Shown: positions 28,449 through 37,000 of the stretch, piece by piece
Layout of the letters: each line of letters opens with the position of its first letter
How positions within the stretch are numbered: position 1 is the stretch's first letter
Source of the DNA: a virus
DNA length: 64,000 nucleotides
IMG/VR virus record: IMGVR_UViG_3300009509_000014
Span: 1-64,000 of that record
Reading direction: 5' to 3' (one strand)
Made by a program: the position numbers and the translations under genes
The notes under the pieces: generated by a model
Database searches by the model: none
What the model was told of the DNA's origin: nothing
Seen by the model: only the letters and a program-made list of their open reading frames with translations

Positions 28449-30162
28449 TAACGACCTGTCGTTTGCAAGGAATATAGCCGAGATTTCGGAGAAGTCGCCG
28501 TTTGTTTGGGCTGTTAGTTATATAGCCCTCCCGAAGGGTGTTACTTGGACATTTGAAGATAGAAAGTGGCAGATTGACATTCTTGACGATTTGCATCCAA
28601 GGCAGGTAGGCAGGAAGCCTACTCAGATTGGATGGACAACTCTAGGGACTGCGAAGGCGCTGTGGTTTGTTTCGATGAAAAAGTCAAGGGCTATGTATAC
28701 ACTTCCAAGGCGCGATGATGTTACCGACTACGTTGCCACTACACTTGACCCAATGATAGAGAATAGTGATTATTTGTCTGGCAGGATGGGACGTACTAAC
28801 AATGCAAGAATGAAACGCATTGGGGATTCATTTTACCATGTTATGGAAGCGTCTGTTACTCCGCGTATGCTCCCAGTAGACATATTAATTAATGATGAAG
28901 TTGATATGTCTGACCAGGATAATATGGAGCAATTTATTGCTAGGTTGGACGCATCTAAGTATAAGTATCACTATCAGTTTTCAACACCTACGGTCGCTGG
29001 ATTCGGGATTGATGCAGCATATGAACGTTCTGATATGCGTATATGGATTGTAACCTGCAGTCGTTGCAATACAGATCAAGAGCTTGATTGGGAAGATCAG
29101 CTTGTTAATACTGGAGATGGAGTGTACCTTGCTTGTCGCGGATGTCGCCAGGAGCTTCGTTCTGAGGATATTGTAAGCGGGAAGTGGGTTGTAACTAATC
29201 CGAAGTCTGAGGTTCACGGCTACCATGTATCTCACCTTATGCTGCCATATACAAGACCTCTTGACACATTGTACCAGGAATCTAAGGTTATGGATAAAAA
29301 GACATTCTTTAATCTTAGGCTTGGCAGGCCGTGGAGACCAACCGGAGGTTCGATGCCAATGTCGCTGTTTCGGGATCACGCATTTTCAACTGGTCACAAT
29401 CATCAATCCCACAGAGAGAAAGGATATAGGTATTATATGGGGGCTGACCAGGGAAACGAAGTGCATACTATGGTCGGGAGAGTCCCTATAGGCGGCGACA
29501 GGATTGAAGTTGTGTACGCGGAGCATATCAAGCCATCCCCTGGTGAAGATCAATTCGAAAGACTCGGTGCAATTGCAAGAATGTTTGATATAGACTTTGG
29601 GCTATGTGATGCGAATCCAAACAGGCAAAGCATTTATAATCTTTGTAAGGATTTTCACGGCAAGCTTGGGGCGGCAGATATTGGCGCATACACATACCCG
29701 TTTAAGTGGAGTGGTTTCCACGGCGCATCTGCCTATAAACTTACATGCAGTAGGACAGATATGCTTGATGGGATTCGTGACGATTTGGCGAATGAACGTA
29801 TTCAATTGTGGGGTAGTTGGGATAATCGCACGCAGATAATAAGAGAGATTATATCACAGTGTGGGAGTCTAAAACGTGACACCACAAAGAAAAAGTTACA
29901 AGGTGGCGGCGAGACGGTTGTAGGCGTTTGGAGAAAAACTGGCGCAGACCACTTCGCGTTTGCCCTTGCGCTTTTACGGCTTGCCGTAATCATATCGCCC
30001 AACAGTATGAATTTTGACTTTGTTGTCGTTGGTGACGATATGCAGCAGTTGATCGATGGCGACAAGGGCGCGAAGATAGAAAAAAGCAAGATTTGGGAGG
30101 ACACATATTATAATGTTGAAGAGGATGGTACAAAAGTACCTCTTGGAACTCGTTTCTTCTAG
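28438..30162 (+). CDS. terL: Terminase large subunit (GpA-like)
   Basis: 574 residues. ATPase half: a degenerate Walker A G-R-K-P-T-Q-I-G-W-T-T (about 57-67) and Walker B I-L-I-N-D-E-V-D. A C-x-x-C...C-x-x-C zinc finger lies near residue 205. Nuclease half: Y-M-G-A-D-Q-G-N, L-C-D-A-N and G-A-D-H-F-A-F-A. It packages DNA into proheads. GTG 28438 has GGAAGG 7 nt upstream and gives an 11-nt overlap with the small subunit; the ATG at 28408 has no such site. Confidence 0.92.
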   Translation: MSNNNDLSFARNIAEISEKSPFVWAVSYIALPKGVTWTFEDRKWQIDILDDLHPRQVGRKPTQIGWTTLGTAKALWFVSMKKSRAMYTLPRRDDVTDYVATTLDPMIENSDYLSGRMGRTNNARMKRIGDSFYHVMEASVTPRMLPVDILINDEVDMSDQDNMEQFIARLDASKYKYHYQFSTPTVAGFGIDAAYERSDMRIWIVTCSRCNTDQELDWEDQLVNTGDGVYLACRGCRQELRSEDIVSGKWVVTNPKSEVHGYHVSHLMLPYTRPLDTLYQESKVMDKKTFFNLRLGRPWRPTGGSMPMSLFRDHAFSTGHNHQSHREKGYRYYMGADQGNEVHTMVGRVPIGGDRIEVVYAEHIKPSPGEDQFERLGAIARMFDIDFGLCDANPNRQSIYNLCKDFHGKLGAADIGAYTYPFKWSGFHGASAYKLTCSRTDMLDGIRDDLANERIQLWGSWDNRTQIIREIISQCGSLKRDTTKKKLQGGGETVVGVWRKTGADHFAFALALLRLAVIISPNSMNFDFVVVGDDMQQLIDGDKGAKIEKSKIWEDTYYNVEEDGTKVPLGTRFF

Positions 30163-30469
30163 TGAGGTTCTTGAGAGGGTTGCTGTTGGGCTTATTGGCA
30201 CAGAAGCTATATATAGCCTTATCAGTGACGAAGTTAGATCTGCCCTTGCAAGTAGTCGTATAAAGGCACTTGTAGCAGACGCCGTTAAGGAGGCTGTGAA
30301 GGACGAAATGGGAAGGGTTGTTATTGTTGTAGATGACAATGATATGCTTGTTATTCCAAGCAGCGGAATCTCTAGTCAGGAATTTGATAAGTTGTCGTCA
30401 ATGATCCCCGCGAATCGCCGCGTTGGGGTTATTGCTGCCGATAATGTTAGAATCTTAAAGTTGTCGTAA
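30113..30469 (+). CDS. Hypothetical protein, 118 aa
   Basis: N-terminal helical half and a beta-type segment (G-R-V-V-I-V-V-D-D-N-D-M-L-V-I). It overlaps the terminase end by 50 nt; ATG 30125 is an alternative. Lies between terminase and a glycosyltransferase. No family recognised. Confidence 0.6.
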   Translation: MLKRMVQKYLLELVSSSEVLERVAVGLIGTEAIYSLISDEVRSALASSRIKALVADAVKEAVKDEMGRVVIVVDDNDMLVIPSSGISSQEFDKLSSMIPANRRVGVIAADNVRILKLS

Positions 30470-30470
30470 C

Positions 30471-31205
30471 ATGGCAGAGATTAGCTTGTGTATGATAACG
30501 TATAACAAATATCCATTTTTACGGAGAACGATTGCTGCGATTTTGGATAGTGTCGATGAATCTAAAGATACTGAGCTATTGATATATAACAACGGAAGTA
30601 CAGATTATACTACTAAATATCTTCCGATGCTCGAACATGCTTGTCCGGAATACATTAAATGCAAGGTCTTTTACGGAGACGAAAACATTGGGCTAAACGC
30701 ATATGGAGTAATTGTTCCGGAGGCTACTGGAGATATTATCGTTACAATAGACGATGACATTTTTGACATTCAGCCGCGTGGATGGGAGAAAATCTTCCGA
30801 AAGGCTTTGCATACAAGGTTTGATGGCAGGCGGTTTGGATATGTTAGCACGGATACAATGAATAAGGATGGAGGCAGATTGCCAGATCAAGCGATAGGGC
30901 TTGCTTCGATAGGTGGGTTAAATATAGAGGTTGGGCCTGCTGGTGGCTGGTTTGCGGCGACTACAAGGGAAGTTGTTGACCTTGTTGGTGGATTCCACAC
31001 AGGGAAAGGCAAGATGCACCTTGAGGATTTGGATTTCCAGCGTCGCGTGTGGGAGAAAGGGTTGCTTGTTGGGACTGTGCTAAATATAGAAGTATTTCAT
31101 GCAAGATCGCCAGAGGTCTATAAGCGATTTGGCAGGGAAGACACTTACCTAGAAAAAATGAGACTAGCACAACTTGAAGGGATCACTTTAGAGCCACTCG
31201 CTTGA
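30471..31205 (+). CDS. Family 2 glycosyltransferase
   Basis: 244 residues. L-C-M-I-T-Y-N-K (6-13), N-N-G-S-T-D-Y (41-47), I-V-T-I-D-D-D-I-F (the DxD metal site, about 89-97) and the late H-L-E-D-L-D-F-Q-R-R (ED acceptor motif) define a GT-A fold inverting enzyme. It would transfer a sugar from a nucleotide sugar. Placed between terminase and portal, so probably modifies a virion protein or phage-related glycan. Confidence 0.88.
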   Translation: MAEISLCMITYNKYPFLRRTIAAILDSVDESKDTELLIYNNGSTDYTTKYLPMLEHACPEYIKCKVFYGDENIGLNAYGVIVPEATGDIIVTIDDDIFDIQPRGWEKIFRKALHTRFDGRRFGYVSTDTMNKDGGRLPDQAIGLASIGGLNIEVGPAGGWFAATTREVVDLVGGFHTGKGKMHLEDLDFQRRVWEKGLLVGTVLNIEVFHARSPEVYKRFGREDTYLEKMRLAQLEGITLEPLA

Positions 31206-31230
31206 CAGAATAGTACAAAAGAGGTAGAAT
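31202..31230 (+). promoter_or_regulatory. Promoter of the portal operon
   Basis: TTGACA, 17 nt, TAGAAT. The portal ATG at 31237 is 7 nt after the -10, exactly where transcription should start, so a leaderless portal mRNA is predicted. Confidence 0.78.
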
Positions 31231-31236
31231 GCTAGT

Positions 31237-32814
31237 ATGAGTGTGAGAATTTTTATTAACGACGGAACTGTTAGGGACAAGGCGAGTGTGACGCAGGTCA
31301 CTTCGCGTTTGCCCAGGACAGCTATTGGGAGAAGTTCAAGGGAAGAAGAAATCCTTGACTTAATGGATGCTGTCGCTGTTGTTCCATTCCTAAGTGCCTC
31401 TGGCGCAGTGGTTGGTCGCGGAGTTGTCGGGCCTGGTTTCGACATTGTTGAGGCTGAGCTAGACGGCGGAGGATCGGAGAGGAAAAGGCGAAGAATTCTT
31501 GACTTCTTTAACTATATTAGCCCTATGCAAGCCAACGTGAAGGATGTTTTTAGCCCTCTGGCGAAGATATACACAACTGCATTTTCTTTTAGGATATTCG
31601 GTCATGCGGCCTGGGAGATTGTGCGAGATAGGGGGACTGGAGCGCCGTTGGGCTTTGATGTTATTCCAGGGGTTGTAAAACCTAACATTGAGGCTGATGG
31701 TACATTCAAAAGACCTGCCTATGTGCAGTACCTGAGAGTTGGTGGAGTAGAATCCAAGTCTGAGTTTAATAGTCCAGAAGATGTGATCTTTTTTGCGGTT
31801 CCTGATTATTCTGGTGGGGTCTATATGGCAGAGTTGTTGGCTCTGACTGAATATACACTCCCAAGTGAGATATATGCTGCGATAGCATATAGGTCACTGC
31901 ATGAAAACAGGGACGCCCCTTATTCTGGATTCTGGTACACTCCAAACGACATTGACGATGACACTTTCAATCGTTTTGTCGCTATGGTAAATTCCAGATA
32001 TACAGGCTCTAAGAACTACGGACGCAATCCTATAATTATGAAGGGGGAGGGTGGATTTAAGGCAGTCGCGTCTGTTAAGGATGATGCTCCATATGTCGAA
32101 GGTAGGGAGCTAAATAGAAGTGAGATATCAGCGTCAACGGGTGTTCCAGGTGCAAAGTATGGGATAGAAACCAATACTGACATGCGGGAACTCCGCAGGG
32201 AGTTTTACGAATCGACTCTAAGGCCAATGATGTCGCTGCTGGAAGAGTCGATATATACTAATGTTTGTATAAGGCTGTTCAATGCTCCGGAATGGAAGTT
32301 CCGGTTTAAGCGTCCAGATTTTACAACTGCAATTGAGGATGCTTCGATTGAGTTGCGCCGTATTCAATGGGGTCAGTGGTCGCCAAATGAAGCAAGGGCT
32401 TCTCGCGGAGAGGCTCCAAGAGATAACGGAGATTATTACCTTATCCCGAAAAATATGGACATGGTTGGACCTGACGGGAAACCTGGCCGTCCAGAAAACG
32501 AACCGATCAATGATGATGAGGGTGACATGGCTCCGTCTGACGAAGACAAGGTTCCTGGAACTCAGCCTCCGGTGCAACCAGATGTTGAAGAGTCTGTGCT
32601 GGTAGACGAGATCAGAAAATGGCGGAAGTTTGCTCTTAGAGTTGCTGGTGGTAAAAGGTTCAAGAGAGACTTTGTTCCTTCTGCCATTGACGAATCTCTT
32701 AGCGGGTATATTTTTAATGTACTAGACGAATTGGGTGACTCTGTAGAAGATATTGCAGAGTTTTTTGACTGGTTGATAGAGGAGGTGGAGAATGTGCGAA
32801 TGTTACCAGGGTAG
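31237..32814 (+). CDS. Portal protein
   Basis: 525 residues, a usual length for HK97-type portals. Recognisable features are the F-G-H-A-A-W-E-I-V-R region, the T-G-V-P-G-A-K-Y segment and the late G-Q-W-S-P-N-E-A-R-A-S-R-G-E motif, shared with DUF935/HK97-type portals. The C-terminal part is acidic and helical. It forms the dodecameric ring for DNA entry. No Shine-Dalgarno site at the ATG. Confidence 0.85.
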   Translation: MSVRIFINDGTVRDKASVTQVTSRLPRTAIGRSSREEEILDLMDAVAVVPFLSASGAVVGRGVVGPGFDIVEAELDGGGSERKRRRILDFFNYISPMQANVKDVFSPLAKIYTTAFSFRIFGHAAWEIVRDRGTGAPLGFDVIPGVVKPNIEADGTFKRPAYVQYLRVGGVESKSEFNSPEDVIFFAVPDYSGGVYMAELLALTEYTLPSEIYAAIAYRSLHENRDAPYSGFWYTPNDIDDDTFNRFVAMVNSRYTGSKNYGRNPIIMKGEGGFKAVASVKDDAPYVEGRELNRSEISASTGVPGAKYGIETNTDMRELRREFYESTLRPMMSLLEESIYTNVCIRLFNAPEWKFRFKRPDFTTAIEDASIELRRIQWGQWSPNEARASRGEAPRDNGDYYLIPKNMDMVGPDGKPGRPENEPINDDEGDMAPSDEDKVPGTQPPVQPDVEESVLVDEIRKWRKFALRVAGGKRFKRDFVPSAIDESLSGYIFNVLDELGDSVEDIAEFFDWLIEEVENVRMLPG

Positions 32815-33154
32815 TTGGTTATACCTGGCGGCAATTCTCATTTCTGTATCAACTCTTGGAATTTTAATTTGGGCAAGAATAAAATTTAAGAGATTGGGTG
32901 CTGGAATGTGCGGTGTCGCCATGCTAGTTTTTCATATACTGGTGTTTTCTACTGTTAGGATAGTTGGAAAGATGTTAAATATAGATATTGTTGGGAATAT
33001 TGCTTCAATGTTTCCATACGATATTGTCAAGTACGTAATTTCATATACAACATGGTGCGCTGCTATTATGATCCAGACACTAATAGAAGTGTTATTGATG
33101 ACACTTTTGGTTGTTAGGAGGCAGCGATGGACGAGAAGCTTATTGACTTCATAA
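32792..33154 (+). CDS. Membrane protein, 120 aa
   Basis: Three predicted membrane segments (about 8-28, 37-58, 76-108). GGAGGTGGAG lies just before the ATG. Overlaps the portal gene by 23 nt and the next gene by 28 nt. Possibly holin-like; function unproven. Confidence 0.66.
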   Translation: MCECYQGSWLYLAAILISVSTLGILIWARIKFKRLGAGMCGVAMLVFHILVFSTVRIVGKMLNIDIVGNIASMFPYDIVKYVISYTTWCAAIMIQTLIEVLLMTLLVVRRQRWTRSLLTS

Positions 33155-33567
33155 CAACCGCTGCTCCAATAATAGTCGCATTTGTCATGTCGATTCCTGG
33201 GCTGCTAAACTATTTTAGGACAAAAAGAAGGGACAAGGTAGAGGGCGTTGCCGTTATAAAAGCGTCAGAGAAGTCAGAGGCCGATGCGACTGGAGTAATT
33301 GTTACTGCGGCGACTTCTTTAATTGAGCCTTACATTGAACGTGTTAAGTTATTAGAAGCTAGAGATAGTATGAGGGCAAAGGATTTAGACATATTGACAG
33401 TTAGGGTTTCTATAATAGAGAGGAATAACTATATACTTTGCGATGGCGTCAGAAGGTTAATAATGCAAATAATGTCGCTGGGCGCTACTCCGGTATTTGA
33501 GATTGACGAAAGTCTTTGTAACGAAATGGCAAATGGTGGTAGCGTTGATGGAATCCAAGAAAATTAA
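33127..33567 (+). CDS. Membrane-anchored coiled-coil protein
   Basis: 146 residues with one N-terminal membrane segment (about 10-28) and a long charged helical region (about 60-105) suited to a coiled coil. AGGAGG precedes the ATG. The TM plus coiled-coil layout is seen in phage spanins and other envelope proteins; assignment is only suggestive. Confidence 0.64.
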   Translation: MDEKLIDFITTAAPIIVAFVMSIPGLLNYFRTKRRDKVEGVAVIKASEKSEADATGVIVTAATSLIEPYIERVKLLEARDSMRAKDLDILTVRVSIIERNNYILCDGVRRLIMQIMSLGATPVFEIDESLCNEMANGGSVDGIQEN

Positions 33568-33571
33568 CGTT

Positions 33572-33593
33572 GATCAGTTGACATAGGCTGATC
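33572..33593 (+). promoter_or_regulatory. Inverted repeat over a -35 box (possible operator)
   Basis: GATCAG and CTGATC are separated by 10 nt and enclose the TTGACA at 33578. Such placement would let a dimeric repressor or a methylation-sensitive factor (two GATC sites) control the promoter. Confidence 0.5.
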
Positions 33594-33607
33594 TGATGTG
33601 GTATAAA
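33578..33607 (+). promoter_or_regulatory. Promoter of the protease-capsid operon
   Basis: TTGACA, 18 nt, TATAAA, upstream of the gene at 33624 and then the head genes. Confidence 0.68.
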
Positions 33608-33623
33608 TAGGAGGCGTAAGGTA

Positions 33624-33929
33624 ATGTTTGATTGGTCTAGCGGGAAGGCATATTACAGAACAGGTATCTTCCCTGACGATTCATCTGCGATAGACTTTGT
33701 GCTTGACACAAATGTTGTAAAGAGAATCTATGATGCGTGGGATGAATCTGTATATGGTGAATTAGTTGACTACGGTGGCGGGGTTAAAGCAATCACAACA
33801 AGAATGCTTCATCTTGCTGGCGAAGAGTTTTTGACTGGGATTAAGAACATAGGTGCAGTTAGGGCAGAGCAAATCTTGAAAGAGGTTGAGCTTGCTCTTG
33901 GTGAGGTTCCTTATGGCAGTGGTGTATAG
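33624..33929 (+). CDS. Small helix-hairpin-helix-like protein
   Basis: 101 residues. F-L-T-G-I-K-N-I-G-A-V-R-A-E-Q-I-L (about 71-87) has the hydrophobic-x-G-x-G-x-x-x-A spacing of a helix-hairpin-helix DNA-binding motif. AGGAGGCGTAAGGTA precedes ATG. First gene after its promoter in the head region, so possibly a DNA-binding regulator or packaging factor. Confidence 0.64.
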   Translation: MFDWSSGKAYYRTGIFPDDSSAIDFVLDTNVVKRIYDAWDESVYGELVDYGGGVKAITTRMLHLAGEEFLTGIKNIGAVRAEQILKEVELALGEVPYGSGV

Positions 33930-34095
33930 GCACATAGAAGATCGTGGTAGTAAGTACCTTGTGCGTTCTAGGTGCCTGCGGTGTGGAGAGTTGATTATAA
34001 GTATCGCGATGCACGATTTCTGTTTGGACTGCTCGCTAAAGATGAGAGAGAATGCCAGAGACGACGGAGAATTACCACAGAATCCCTGTAAGTAG
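33913..34095 (+). CDS. Small zinc-ribbon protein
   Basis: 60 residues from ATG 33913, which follows GTGAGG. C-L-R-C-G and C-L-D-C-S form one four-cysteine zinc site. Overlaps both neighbours. A longer in-frame start at 33886 lacks a ribosome site. Role unknown. Confidence 0.62.
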   Translation: MAVVYRHIEDRGSKYLVRSRCLRCGELIISIAMHDFCLDCSLKMRENARDDGELPQNPCK

Positions 34096-35548
34096 TGGAC
34101 ATAGTGGACATGAAATAAAAACAATAACCGTTAGTGAGTCAAAAGGCATTAAGGCTTTGTACTGCACCGACTGCAAGGAGATAATGACTTATCTCTTTGA
34201 CGTTGATAAGTGGACTATGGACGAAGCCAAGGAATGGGTTGAAAGCCATAAGTCTTATAATGGAGATGTTATGGATAAAAGATTAGATATGCGCTCGAAA
34301 GAGATAATTAACTCTAGGGTGCGATTCAAGTCTTATGGGACATTTTTGCCAAAGGGTGCAGGTGAAAGTGATACCGACGAAATGATGGTGCGTGGCTTTT
34401 TCACAAGCGACAAGATGGATGAGGTCGGTGACATTATCACTAAGGAGGCCACAGTTGGGGCTGTAGAAAAATGGCGTCAGTGGGGCAATATCAGAACCAT
34501 GCACAATAATCCGTCTGGTCGTATCGAAAAGATTGGTGAGGCTGACGGACTTGCGTGGAATGAAGTAATAACTGTACCTGTTGAGCAGAATACTAAAGAG
34601 CTTATTAAGGGTGGTGTTTTGAAGGCTTACTCCGTTGGCATTATACCAAGGGAGTACGAACTAAACCAGTCAGCCCTTGAGGCGATGGGCGATGACGCCG
34701 ATCCGTGGTTCTTCCCGCTGATAATCCACTCGTATGACATGGTGGAAATTTCTTACGTAGACCATCCAGCAAATTACGCTGCTACAATTCAAGAAATTGG
34801 AAGCGAGAAGTTCAGTAAAGGTATGTCCCATAGGAATGTGATTTTCAAAAATAGTGAAATTATGGGAGATATTGAAAATATGGACAAAGAAATTGAAGGC
34901 GCTGTCTCTGACGTAGAGGAAGAGGTAGCCGAAGAGGAAGTTATTGACAGCGCGGAGCAGGCCGTAGAGTCCAACGAAACTCCTGTTGAAAAAGAGGAGG
35001 AAGCTGGCAGCGCCTCTGATGTAGTTGCCGAAGAAGAAAAGGCAGATGATGCGTCAGAGGAAGAGACGGTAGAAAAGGCTGAAGAGGAAGATGTTGTTGA
35101 GAAAGAAGAAGAGGAGACCTTTGATGTCGCTTTGGCCGTAAGCGAAGTAAAGGACGCCCTTGGGAATCTTGAGGCTCGCGTATCTGGCCTAGCCGAATCA
35201 CTCGATCTGCTTGTAGACCGTGTTGTTGAAAGAATGCTTGATGCGATGTCCGCCAATTCGCCTGAGCCAGACGGCGAAGTAAGTGAAGAGGCGGTTGAAG
35301 GTGAAAAAGTTGGCAAGTTGTTTGACGAAGAAGAATTTGTCGAAAGGGTTGCCAATAAGGTTCTTGCTGGTCTAGTTGATGCACTTGTTCCGACCGCTGT
35401 ACGCTCTGCGAGAGTTATCGTAGATGAACCAGAAGATGAGGCTGTAAGTGTTGCAGACAAGACAAAGCAGTATATGGAAATGACGCCGCAAGAGCGTCGT
35501 GCAAGGATGAAAGAAGTTCTTGCTGAAAGTTTAACTAAGAATAAATAA
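34052..35548 (+). CDS. Prohead protease fused to scaffold
   Basis: 498 residues. N-terminal H-x-x-H and C-T-D-C could bind zinc. The protease domain (about 75-255) has M-V-R-G-F-F-T-S-D-K-M-D-E-V-G-D, M-H-N-N (likely active His) and G-V-L-K-A-Y-S-V-G-I (active Ser), then S-Y-D-M-V-E-I-S-Y-V-D-H-P-A, the HK97 protease layout. The rest is a long acidic Glu-rich region and coiled coil typical of scaffolds, removed on maturation. It replaces separate protease and scaffold genes. Confidence 0.88.
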   Translation: MPETTENYHRIPVSSGHSGHEIKTITVSESKGIKALYCTDCKEIMTYLFDVDKWTMDEAKEWVESHKSYNGDVMDKRLDMRSKEIINSRVRFKSYGTFLPKGAGESDTDEMMVRGFFTSDKMDEVGDIITKEATVGAVEKWRQWGNIRTMHNNPSGRIEKIGEADGLAWNEVITVPVEQNTKELIKGGVLKAYSVGIIPREYELNQSALEAMGDDADPWFFPLIIHSYDMVEISYVDHPANYAATIQEIGSEKFSKGMSHRNVIFKNSEIMGDIENMDKEIEGAVSDVEEEVAEEEVIDSAEQAVESNETPVEKEEEAGSASDVVAEEEKADDASEEETVEKAEEEDVVEKEEEETFDVALAVSEVKDALGNLEARVSGLAESLDLLVDRVVERMLDAMSANSPEPDGEVSEEAVEGEKVGKLFDEEEFVERVANKVLAGLVDALVPTAVRSARVIVDEPEDEAVSVADKTKQYMEMTPQERRARMKEVLAESLTKNK

Positions 35549-35562
35549 ACAGGTGGTGTATA

Positions 35563-36900
35563 ATGGATTATAAATCTGAACTGAAAAAGGCACTTACCGC
35601 AAGTTCTGCTAGCGGTACTGCGCTTATACCAGAAGACCTCGAACCTATGATCCGTGCCAACCTTCTAGAGCTTTCGCCATTGACGCGCATGGTTCCAGTT
35701 GTACGCGCAGACGGGAATATCCACAGGGTAGTTCGCCGTACAGCAAATAACACTGGCGCATGGTTTGAAGGTGAAATGACTGATGCTGGATATAACCAAA
35801 GCACTTATGCACGTAGATCAGTCGAAGTAAAGATTCTGCGCACACATGGGCAGGCATCTGACTTCGCAGTATCTGCTGCACGGTCATTTACGGATGTAAT
35901 GGCTGACGAAATTGAGTCAGCCACCGAAGGTCTGGCGGACCTATTCGAGTTCTCAACAATTTGGGGTCATAGTGATGATCTCAGCTTTACCGGAGACGCA
36001 TATCAGTACACTGGTCTTTACGGCTGGCTATTGAATGATTCTCCGACCAATAACGTCGTTGACGCAGATGGCACGATTACGCTGTCCGACCTTGACGACC
36101 TGCTTGATGTAACCATGCACAAGTACAGAAATGTACGTGATATGCAGTGGTTGTTCCTGATGTCTCCTCAAATGAATAGTAAGGTCACTGGACTGCAAAC
36201 ATTGATTCGCAGAGCAGTGCCGACTATCGGATTTGAGGGTGGTTTTGAGATGGAAACCTATCGTGGTGTTCCTATCCTCAAGAGTGGGTTTGTTCGCCCG
36301 TTGGGTACGACAACTTCGCCTGCTGTGACGGCAGCGGTTGCTGGTACTGGTGGTGGATTCGCCCTTGCTGACGGTCTGTATAGATACAAGATCGCCAGTA
36401 TCACACTTTACGGTGAGCAGGTGGCGGGAACCGCAGATAGCGACACCGTAACAACTGCAACGCACGATACTGTTGATTTGACATGGACTGCAGATGCAAC
36501 TGCAAAGCTGTATGCGGTTTATAGAACGCTTGCTGGCGAAGCGGATTCAGACGCAAACTATGACTTGATTGACGTTATCGCTGCAAAAACATATAACTCG
36601 GACGGTTCGGTAAATACAAATGTTGCCGCATATAGCGACACTGGGCTTACCGGATTGTCAAATATTCACCCGATGGCATCTGGCGACGAGACAATCTTCC
36701 TGGTTGGGCTTGGTCAACGTCAAGGGCTTTCACGCCCCGTGTTGATGCCAGAAGTCGGAGAGCCAATGGACTCGCTGGTGAATTATGTAACTCTGTCAGA
36801 GACGACAGATAGCCTGCAATTCAGGCTCAAGTCATATCATACTGTGCAGGTTCCGTGGGGTGAGCTTCACGGGGCAATTCGCCGTGTGACTGTAGCATAA
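35563..36900 (+). CDS. Major capsid protein, HK97 fold with inserted domain
   Basis: 445 residues. The layout fits HK97-fold capsids: N-terminal L-I-P-E-D-L-E-P-M-I, an E-loop region, a spine helix, and late Q-F-R-L-K-S-Y-H-T-V-Q-V-P-W. Between about 250 and 375 lies an extra beta-rich segment (Y-R-Y-K-I-A-S...A-K-L-Y-A-V-Y-R-T) like an Ig or fibronectin type III insertion, probably surface exposed. AGGTGG precedes the ATG and a strong terminator follows, consistent with high expression. Confidence 0.87.
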   Translation: MDYKSELKKALTASSASGTALIPEDLEPMIRANLLELSPLTRMVPVVRADGNIHRVVRRTANNTGAWFEGEMTDAGYNQSTYARRSVEVKILRTHGQASDFAVSAARSFTDVMADEIESATEGLADLFEFSTIWGHSDDLSFTGDAYQYTGLYGWLLNDSPTNNVVDADGTITLSDLDDLLDVTMHKYRNVRDMQWLFLMSPQMNSKVTGLQTLIRRAVPTIGFEGGFEMETYRGVPILKSGFVRPLGTTTSPAVTAAVAGTGGGFALADGLYRYKIASITLYGEQVAGTADSDTVTTATHDTVDLTWTADATAKLYAVYRTLAGEADSDANYDLIDVIAAKTYNSDGSVNTNVAAYSDTGLTGLSNIHPMASGDETIFLVGLGQRQGLSRPVLMPEVGEPMDSLVNYVTLSETTDSLQFRLKSYHTVQVPWGELHGAIRRVTVA

Positions 36901-36933
36901 TAGTTGTTTGTTGTGCCTCCTATCCTAGAAAGC

Positions 36934-36966
36934 GCCCACCCACCTGCAGGTGGGTGGGCCTTTTGG
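36934..36966 (+). terminator. Strong terminator after the capsid gene
   Basis: A perfect GCCCACCCACC-TGCA-centred palindrome (36934-36959) followed by CTTTTGG. It separates the capsid unit from the lysin. Confidence 0.8.
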
Positions 36967-37000
36967 GTTATGGCGGCTACTAGAAGGGGATAGGAACAAT

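Noticed and set aside
34789-35460. Long minus-strand ORF, very rich in serine
   Set aside because: It is the antisense of the Glu/Ala-rich scaffold part of the protease gene, which gives Ser-rich shadows. It has no ribosome site and lies opposite to the operon.
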